Shown here: piece after piece, positions 57,277 through 64,000 of the stretch
How the letters are laid out: each line of letters starts with the position of its first letter
How positions within the stretch are numbered: position 1 is the stretch's first letter
DNA from: Phialophora verrucosa
Lineage: Eukaryota; Ascomycota; Eurotiomycetes; Chaetothyriales; Herpotrichiellaceae
Assembly (NCBI GenBank): GCA_002099365.1
Contig: MSED01000009.1
Location: 1,302,001-1,366,000 of the forward strand
Direction: 5' to 3'
DNA length: 64,000 bases
Position numbers and translations under genes: made by a program
The notes under the pieces: generated by a model
Seen by the model: only the letters and a program-made list of their open reading frames with translations
Database searches by the model: none
Told to the model about the DNA's origin: nothing

Positions 57277-58236
57277 TCACCGCGGCCGCCGTTGATAGAA
57301 ACGCTTTCTCCCAGCCTCTTTGAAGTGGCAGACGTGTTCTGGACGCCACTCGCCTTGGTGTCTCTTCCACCACACGTTGCAAGCTTCGCAGACACGTACC
57401 TCTACACCCGTCTTAGCTCTCACGATCCTCGATCTATCCTTCCTGACTTCCCCCCGGCAGAACTCATTTCCACAGACAAAGGTAGATTTCCCTTGAGACT
57501 CCCTCTTCTGATGTTCCCTGGCACAGAGTGCTTGGCTACGCAGGAGCTTCCGCTGGTGCAGGTGCCAGTACTGGTAACAAGGTTTACAGGCGAGATGGTC
57601 TCTGATGTAGTATCGCTGGCTGTCTCCGGTTCTTCTGGATAGGCAATTCACGTAGGTACAGGTTAGGCCGTCGTCTCGCATCGGCTTGAACTTTGAGTCA
57701 GTGGACAGATGATCGCTTTCGGGGCAAGGAGGAACTCGGTCGCCGTCACTTACCTGAGGCACGAAAAGCGTTGCCAGCTGTTGCTCGGTCATCGAGCTAA
57801 TGTCGACTCCCTCTAAATATCCCCGGTCGTGTTTGATGTGATGCCGGACTTGTTGGGGTTTTAGTGCCGAAGATCTCTCACGCGCTTTCCACGCCTCGAT
57901 CAGCTCGACGGGCAGGCAAAGGTCAGGTAGGGGGGAGAGGTCGAGCTGTACCGGTGCCTCTGGCTGGCCCATTCCGGTCTGAGTCGCATGGGGCCCAGAG
58001 ATGTCGAAGTTTCCGGGAGCAGCGTTCCCTTCCAGCCGTCGTACACGATGGACTCCACGAAACGGCCCGGACGGACGCGGTGTGACCTTCTGACGTTTCG
58101 GCCAGTTGTCGTCGTCGTCACCAGCAACCGCGGCCCGGGTTCTTTTCCGTGTGGTGGTCGATGTTGCCGAGGTCAACTGGTCGGAGCGCCGTTCGAGACG
58201 ACGGCCTGCAGGCCCATCTCTCGGGTGGGTGGACAT
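57277..58236 (-). CDS. Nuclear-type protein with two GATA-like zinc fingers
   Basis: Exon 1 (58236-57754) and exon 2 (57690-57277) join to 298 residues; the 63 bp intron (GTAAGT donor, CTGAC branch) is open in frame, so a naive ORF includes it. The N-terminal 75 residues are basic with RKRTR and KRQK, candidate nuclear signals. Finger 1 is Cys172-x4-Cys177-x18-Cys196-x2-Cys199; finger 2 is Cys234-x4-Cys239-x22-Cys262-x2-Cys265. Each second pair is followed by an aromatic/basic helix (CYQYWHLHQRK; CNVWWKRHQGEWRP) like the CNACGLYxKLH...RP part of GATA factors. The first pair has four rather than two spacer residues, unlike classic GATA. DNA binding is inferred. Confidence 0.65.
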   Translation of the reverse strand: MSTHPRDGPAGRRLERRSDQLTSATSTTTRKRTRAAVAGDDDDNWPKRQKVTPRPSGPFRGVHRVRRLEGNAAPGNFDISGPHATQTGMGQPEAPVQLDLSPLPDLCLPVELIEAWKARERSSALKPQQVRHHIKHDRGYLEGVDISSMTEQQLATLFVPQVSDGDRVPPCPESDHLSTDSKFKPMRDDGLTCTYVNCLSRRTGDSQRYYIRDHLACKPCYQYWHLHQRKLLRSQALCAREHQKRESQGKSTFVCGNEFCRGEVRKDRSRIVRAKTGVEVRVCEACNVWWKRHQGEWRPEHVCHFKEAGRKRFYQRRPR

Positions 58237-58693
58237 CTTTAGAGACGTAAGTGGCACCTGCTGGATGATGTAAGGGGCTGACGCCTATCGTTTGTTGCAC
58301 CTGTGCCGTCCTTGATGCGTCGACGTGCCACGTAGGGACCGAGAGGATGTGTCGACGAGAACGAGAAGATCTGGGCGCCTGTGTCTGTGTGAGTTTGAAG
58401 GCCGAGGCAGGTGTCAAGGCAGCCATGCGGGCTCTAGCGCAGGCAGTCATGGCCCACGACCACACGGGGAGCTCCCACTGCCACGAACGCCCGAGTGCTG
58501 CCTTTGTCCGCTCCACACTCGCTCGCCGTGCCGACGACACACCTGGGGACCGCACTCTGGCAGCGTGTGTTGCCGACGGAAGGTGTCTTCGTGGATGCAG
58601 TCCCACCAGCGCCGCGGCATCGTCGTGGGGAGGGCACCGTCGCCTGTCACCTGGGGGGTTTCTCGGACAGCCCCTCCCCTCGCCGAGGTTCCC
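58237..58693. other. Intergenic in island
   Basis: About 460 bp between two minus-strand genes: presumed promoter of the GATA-like gene. Long plus-strand frames here are GC artefacts. Confidence 0.4.
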
Positions 58694-61135
58694 TCAACCA
58701 CTCGCCTCTGTCCTCTCGACGAGGCAGAGCCTGCTTTCGTCCACGCAACGATCACAGCGCCCCTGATCCTTCGACCACTGTCTACCGTACGTCAGCGCCG
58801 CACTTCTCTGGAGACATAAAGGGGGGTGTGGGGGGCACATGAGGCACTCACAGACTGCACCCGAGCTTTAACTTGCGGCAGTACTTGCAAGTGCGTGCGA
58901 TCTTATGCCGCGTCATCCCTCTCGGCCGTCGAGCGGCCGGGCCTCCAGGTCCGGCCCTCGCTTGTAGGTTGTCCACCCAGGCACGAAGGAGAGAGGTATG
59001 GTCGGTGACGTACTTCTCCAGGTCGACGACGCAGCCGCATCGCAGGCGATCCGCTCCAAAGACCTGGTCGATGCCGAAAAACGCGGTACCTGCCTGTCCC
59101 AGTTGGCGAAACATGTCGAGGAGCCGGGGGACCACCATCTCGATGGGTACGGCGTAGGCGTCAATCAGCTCCCCGTCGCGGAGGCTGATGGGGATCTGGT
59201 GCCCGATTTTTGTTCCTTTCTGATTCGCCCGCGTCAATCTGCCCACGTGGCTGCTCGAGGCCAATTGCTCTGAGGGGATGATGTACCGGAAGCTGGCCTG
59301 CTCCCTCCCCCGGCCAGGGCTCCGACCGCCCGTCGTGAGAGATGGCGCGAGCACAAAGATGGACCTCTCGTCTTCGCGTATTACCCGTTCGAAAGGCCGA
59401 CGGTCATGCTTCGAGATCGCGACCAAGGAGTCCACCAAAGAGATGCACGCAAAGCGGACGTGGACGAACGGGGTGTTGGGTTGTCCCACGGCGAACTCTC
59501 GGTTTAGAAAAGGTGTGAATGCATATGACTCGGCGGGATGTGCTTGTAGTGGATAAAACGATCCCCAACCGCTGTTCGGTCACCGTCAGCTCGTATCGAC
59601 CGGGGTTCGAAGGACTCACAGTTTCTCGCACTGCCGATTATACCTCCCGGCCTCCACGGCCTCAAAAGTCGTTTGCGACCAAAAGGCGCGCGACCCCTTC
59701 GTGGGTCGTGTTCGCGGCACATTCCTCCTCTCGCGGTCGCCACCGCTGGCGACCGAGGAGCCACTGCTCGTGGAGACGCGGGAAGGATCGTCGTCCACCC
59801 CGAGGGCGTCGACCGGTAGACAGAACGGCCTGGTCGGGGCAGCGTGCAGAGTCGGATACTGGTCCAGGATCTCTTCAGCCCGAGAAACGAATCTCGCACC
59901 GTCCACGGGATTGGCGAAGATTCGATGCCTCGCGATGAAGTCGGCACTGTTCGGCTTCCACTTCACGACCAACCCACGATCCACCCGGCGCTCCGCCGAG
60001 CCGTCAAACCAGGCGTCAGGCAGAACGTTTTGCGGCAATAGTAGCCAGCCCCACTGCGGCGCCTTTAGCTCCAGGAGGTACACGTCGACCGGGTTCAGGG
60101 CCGAAAAGTACCGGCCACGGACCGTCGTCTTCACGTCGTCGGGGCGGAAACGCGACCAGCACCGGATCTCACCCAGGGCGCTGACCTGGACCACATTCCT
60201 CTTTAACTCTCCAGAGTACATCTCCCCCGTCGCCCGTCGAATCAAGGTGAAATCGCCCAGCCCGGGCCGAAGCTCCAACTTTCTGGCGTCGTAGCGTCGT
60301 CCGTGAACACCGAAATGCGAGCAGATGTCGTCGATCCACCAGATATCCGGTTCACTGCCGACACCCGGCCCAACCAGGTGTTGGAGTTCGCAAGGCCGAG
60401 GGCGAGGGCAATGCTCGTACGACCATTGACGGAACGAATTTGACCTGGAGCGACCCCAAGGTCGAGTCGTCAGCTTCCGGCTCGCGGAGCCCGGCTCGAA
60501 ACCTGTCGAGCCAGCGAGACTCACCACTGCGCGTTTCGCCCTTGACTGAACGCCAACATGTCGTTCAAGTCCTCTCCTAGGTGGCTCAGGGGCATGACGA
60601 ACGCATCCCACATCAGTGGCGCTCGCTCGGTTATGCGGCAATGGTGGAAGGTGCCAATCGACTCGAACAGCGTGCAAGGACGTGAGTAGTTGAAGGTATA
60701 GTCGAAAAACCAGGCAGGAATCACCCTGATGTGGCGGGGCGTCACACAGGAATACAGCAGCAGCGCCGCCGCGTGCTGTTGCTGTCTAGGCGTGATTCTT
60801 ATGGTGTGATTCGAGGATGACTGTTCCCGGCGCCCATCGATCATGCCTTCCCCGATGCATTTAAACTCTAAACCTCGTACCGCATTCTGCAGCTCTGGAT
60901 ACCTGCGCATAAGCTCAAAGACGCGGTCTGTCGCGGAATACCCCTCAAGGTCAGCGGGCACCTCCACGAGGCCGTAATCCAGGGGAGCAAACTCGTCGCC
61001 TTTGAGGAGATGCCTCGTTTTGGTCTGGACCACGTAAGGTATCGAACATTCGGCGGCCGTCTGTACGGCCCACCTGATGAAACGTATCGTCTGCGCCAAG
61101 ACGCGCTCCGTTGCCGTCAGACGACCCGTCTTCAT
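58694..61135 (-). CDS. Orphan 747-residue protein: nuclease-like core and C-terminal Zn(II)2Cys6 cluster
   Basis: Four exons, 61135-60525, 60444-59620, 59571-58852 and 58781-58694, sum to 748 codons in frame; each intron has GTGAGT, a CTGAC branch and an AG acceptor. Residues 1-200 are unassigned; they include GLEFKCIGEG and an aromatic PAWFFDYTFNYSRP segment. Residues about 235-330 contain GLGDFTLI ending in Asp268 and then GELK (Glu283-x-Lys285), the D-x14-E-x-K spacing of PD-(D/E)XK nucleases. The last exons give Cys707-x2-Cys710-x6-Cys717-x10-Cys728-x2-Cys731-x6-Cys738, a complete fungal zinc cluster. A terminal Zn2Cys6 is unusual, since most lie near the N-terminus. A DNA-acting enzyme is plausible but unproven. 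Confidence 0.62.
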
Positions 61136-61604
61136 CGTGGAGCTGTAGTCGTTGGCGCCTCAGAGGATGGCGAGAGTGGTATAGGGGTGACCCTCGACAC
61201 AGGAACACCCACCTTGTCAACATGAACAAGCTCGACGGAAGTCCTTTCAACACCTGGACATGGCAAAGCGGTCAGGGCGGCAGACGCCCGGCAAACGTGA
61301 GGCGGTGACTGTTGCGGTCTGTCACGGACCGACGACTTTCGAACGCAGCCGTCCCCGCTTCTGCTTCTGCGACGCAGCGCGTGGTGTGACAGGCGCGACG
61401 CAACAGCGAGTGTGGTGCGGAAACAGGGGTCCCAAGCGCTCGGACGCATTGTGCGACGCCCTCACTAAAGTCTGGCGCTTTCGAGGTGCCTCGCATACGC
61501 GACAGAGGTGTGATTTGGGGAGAGTCAAACGTCATCTGCTGCACTATATGCGCGCCTTCGCGCGGCCACCGCCTGGAACCCTTGGGGAGGATGCTCTCGG
61601 CGTC
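61136..61604. other. Intergenic in island
   Basis: About 470 bp between two minus-strand genes; no element recognised. Confidence 0.4.
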
Positions 61605-62489
61605 CTACGTGTCACCCTGCTCCGTCTCCGCCTCCACATCCCCCGAGAGGAAATACGCCTCTCCTGCCTGTGCCGCGGCCATGTTTGCCTGGATCAGTCT
61701 GCCCCGCAACGAGCCGAAAAATGTCAGGGGGCAACCGTCGCCGTGATACATCGAGGTCAGCTCCTCCACGACGCCGACGAGCCCGTCACTTCTCCGCCAA
61801 TGTCGGAACTGGCTCCAGCCGGCCACGCATCGGAACTGGAGAGACTCCGTGTCGACGGGCCCACATGCCGCCCTCATGGCCTGGGTGAAGCCGACGTACG
61901 GAGCCGAGGCGACGATAATCGTCGCGGGGGCAGTCTTGAGACCGTTCAACGTCGGGCACGCAGCATGGTCGGCCGGGATCTCGATGTCGATGGGCAGCAC
62001 GCTCTGGGACAACGGCACCGTCCCATAGCGGCTGGTGAGCTGCTCCAGCTGGTCCAGAGGTTTCATCCTCGTCCACCGCGCTTGCTCATCCGGAGACCAC
62101 GTCGACGGGACGAAGAAAAGGCTGGGAACACGGAGGAAGGCTGCGCGTGCCTCGACTAAGCGTCGTTGTTTGGCGGTCAGGTCGGACACGTCCGGCTGCA
62201 GAACGAATACCTGTGGCGTGTGAGTCAGTACGGTCCTCGGCGGGGCACCTGGGCCTGACTGGCGAGTAGAGACAGTTACCTTTCCTCTCCCGAGTTCGCA
62301 ACAGGCACTCGTCAATGCCAGCGCCATGCGTGAGGACTTTGACAGTCGTTTGGTCCCATAGGCGGCGCCGCGATAGTCGAAAAGAGCCTCGCGGACGGTC
62401 ACCGCGGAAGACGCCGGGTCGTAGTGATACCAAGCTGTGCCGGCAGGCAGACTGTTCAACTGGCTCGGAGCGGGGGCAGTCGACGCCAT
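61605..62489 (-). CDS. Orphan 271-residue protein
   Basis: Exon 1 (62489-62280) and exon 2 (62210-61605) join in phase 0; the intron (62279-62211, 69 bp) has a GTAACT donor, CTGAC branch and CACAG acceptor and is itself open, so a naive ORF reads through it. Start MASTAPAPSQLN at the ATG 62489. The protein is mixed alpha/beta with VFVLQPDVSDL, SLFFVPSTW and a C-terminal LIQANMAAAQAGEAYFLSGD. No cysteine cluster, membrane helix or known motif. Same strand as the zinc-cluster gene. Confidence 0.52.
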   Translation of the reverse strand: MASTAPAPSQLNSLPAGTAWYHYDPASSAVTVREALFDYRGAAYGTKRLSKSSRMALALTSACCELGRGKVTVSTRQSGPGAPPRTVLTHTPQVFVLQPDVSDLTAKQRRLVEARAAFLRVPSLFFVPSTWSPDEQARWTRMKPLDQLEQLTSRYGTVPLSQSVLPIDIEIPADHAACPTLNGLKTAPATIIVASAPYVGFTQAMRAACGPVDTESLQFRCVAGWSQFRHWRRSDGLVGVVEELTSMYHGDGCPLTFFGSLRGRLIQANMAAAQAGEAYFLSGDVEAETEQGDT

Positions 62490-62658
62490 GGACACGGACC
62501 ACTTGGAGTTTAGCGTCACTGGCACGTATGAGTAGGGATTGTCGGCGTGGCCGGCCTTTGGACGCGAACCTGACGATGGGCCGACAATCGCTTCCCGCAC
62601 TGTGGCGACGGCATATATTAGTATGGGAATGGCGGGAGGGCAGATGCCACGAGCCATT

Positions 62659-63240
62659 TCAAAACCCACCCTCCGTCACGCCCCAAGGGTGCGAGATGTG
62701 CATAGATTTGACTTTCCCGAGGCCAATCCTCCACGCGTCCCACGGTTGGCCCCTGGCACGACGGCTGTCATGCCCCGAGGGCCCGGCAGGGAAGTGCGCC
62801 TCCACGTACCAGTGGATCTGGTCGCCGGATGGGCCGATCGTGCTTCGCCAGGAACGCTTTAGATGGGGCGCTGGACGATCCGAAAAGGCAGAATCGTCGC
62901 GTCCTATCGGGCGCCTGCACATGCTCGGTGGGTCCACCGAGCTGCCAGCTCATCTTGCAGGCGGCCAGATCCTTTGGCTTTGGCGGCTGAGCAGACATGG
63001 GTCTAGAACGAAGACCAGGGCGATGTTGTGCATGGACCAGAGCACCCTGTGTCCCTCGAGCACCCGTTCCTTTCCAAGCTACCCCTCTGGGCATCCCTGG
63101 GTGTTCTGCAGGAGGAGGCGAATGATGTGGACTGAAACGGTCCGCAGTCCCACCGCGGACCAACTCGAGAGGGGCGTCTGGCCACCTCCACCGTCCAGCA
63201 CCCCGGCTGGATACATGCATATCACGTTGTCTGGCTCCAA
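62659..63240 (-). pseudogene. Interrupted minus-strand reading frame
   Basis: One minus-strand frame is protein-like along this stretch but is broken by TAG at about 63079-63081 and TGA at about 62951-62953. The pieces are a block containing PDNVICMYPAGVLDGGGGQ, a block containing HRVLWSMHNIALVFVLDP, and a block containing GDQIHWYVEAHFPAGPSG that ends at 62659. Either two introns divisible by three remove the stops (a 75 bp candidate ends in GGTAG) or the gene is decayed. No upstream exon could be joined in frame. Confidence 0.3.
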
Positions 63241-63610
63241 CCGCGAGCGATCACCGTCACCGCCGTCCAGGCCCAGCTTCAATATCGACCGAGGTGGGCT
63301 TGGGCTCTGGTGTCCAGCCCGCCCTAGCTCTGTCTCACGCCGCTGGCGTGTGCAACATGCACAGAAGCGAGACGCGACTCTCCAGCGTGACGTACGGGCA
63401 GGGGGGCTCTTCCACTGCCGGCAAGAGCGGGGATCCCATCTTGCCTCCAGTGAGAGCGCTGGCACCGCGGTGGACAGGGTGCTGTATCCCGGAAGTGCTT
63501 GAAGCAGGACGGTGGCCATATAAGGACACGGCTCACTGGACCTTTATGTTCGAGCCTCCGTCGAGCTCAGGCCTACCACCGGCAAGGTTCACCCGGGTGA
63601 CGTCGCACCA

Positions 63611-64000
63611 ATGGCTGCTTCAATCCCTTCGATCTACTCCCGCATCCACGCGGCCGACTTGCCTATCTGCCCCTCGCCGGCCCAAACGGCCGCGTTTTTG
63701 TCCGTGATCTTGGATTACACGATACACTTGCGGACGGTGGCACCACCAGAAGCCCGGGACGAGCGCGCCAACGAGTACAAGGGGGCGCGACGGTTCGCAG
63801 AGCTGATTGTGGATCCACGGGTCCTGCCACTGGCGCAGCAGATTGCCCCGGAGTTTCGCTGGCCGATGTAAGTTGTCCGCCTGGTCATGCACGTCGCGCA
63901 CTGACACATTTCCCAGTGAGCCAGAGGGCAAGCCGTGGCTCCTCGAGGAGGTACTCACCATCGTTCGTGCGCGCGCCCCTGAGCCCGACGTACTGCTCCC
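63611..64000 (+). CDS. Orphan gene, 5' part only (runs off right edge)
   Basis: Exon 1 (63611-63867) opens MAASIPSIYSRIHAADLPIC; the intron 63868-63916 has GTAAGT, CTGAC and CCCAG; exon 2 starts at 63917, completes the split codon as Ile, and stays open to base 64000 (ending RAPEPDVLL). About 113 residues are visible, mostly helical with no motif. The size and function of the product lie outside the window. Confidence 0.6.

Noticed and set aside
62315..63502. Plus-strand open frame of 395 codons
   Set aside because: It starts at an ATG but overlaps the spliced minus-strand orphan gene and the interrupted frame. It is Arg/Ser/Pro/Trp-rich, typical of a GC-driven shadow frame, with no hydrophobic core or motif.
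49571..64000. Call of an integrated virus or Starship-type element
   Set aside because: No captain-type tyrosine recombinase, transposase, polymerase, reverse transcriptase or capsid motif and no terminal repeats are visible inside the window, so it stays a hypothesis.
1..64000. CRISPR arrays, rRNA genes or prokaryotic operons
   Set aside because: No regularly spaced direct repeats with unique spacers, no rRNA sequence, and the spliced gene structure is eukaryotic.

Overview
The window is nuclear DNA of a filamentous ascomycete (Pezizomycotina). Genes carry short 45-80 bp introns with GTRAGT-type donors, CTGAC/CTAAC-like branch sites and YAG acceptors, and the families are typical of moulds: Rictor/Ste20-type TORC2 subunit, uricase ending in AKL, DOMON-b561 protein, sugar and TDT transporters, acetamidase, fungal Hsp70-like protein. 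I cannot fix the class or genus. Most exon structures below were worked out by hand from splice signals and checked by whether the summed exon lengths close in frame.

Positions 1-11,400 are a conserved housekeeping block: the N-terminal two thirds of a TORC2 Rictor subunit (running off the left edge), uricase, mitochondrial ribosomal protein uL13m, ribosomal proteins uS9 (S16) and uS11 (S14), the U5 snRNP assembly factor AAR2 and prephenate dehydrogenase TYR1. From 13,000 to 36,200 the genes are secretion, transport and catabolism functions: a DOMON/cytochrome b561 protein, a sugar permease, a secreted SGNH hydrolase, a membrane-anchored alpha/beta hydrolase-like protein, a 2OG-Fe(II) oxygenase, a DUF2231-like membrane protein, a RidA-amine oxidase fusion ending in AKL, an acetamidase, a GCIP-like protein, a multi-TM protein and a beta-carbonic anhydrase. 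The amine oxidase and amidase are neighbours on one strand and both release ammonia. From 36,600 to 48,500 come an Hsp70-like ATPase, a single-pass Ser/Thr-rich sensor-like protein, two fungal hypotheticals and a TDT (SSU1/Mae1-type) transporter.

At about 49,050-49,380 there are two tandem tRNA-Pro-derived, SINE-like units. Right of them the character changes: the DNA is visibly more GC-rich and, up to the window end, every gene I can reconstruct lacks a recognisable family as a whole. This 14 kb island holds at least nine intron-bearing or membrane/DNA-associated genes. They include a TM plus coiled-coil protein, a tiny TM protein, a Gly-linker protein with an acidic tail, a SAP-like plus TM protein, a nuclear-looking protein with two GATA-like fingers, a 747-residue protein with a candidate PD-(D/E)XK motif and a complete C-terminal Zn(II)2Cys6 cluster split by an intron, and a truncated gene at the right edge. 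Introns close in frame, so these look like live or recently live genes. A mobile or virus-like gene island beside a tRNA-derived repeat is my main hypothesis, but no polymerase, transposase or capsid signature is visible inside the window, so this is inference.
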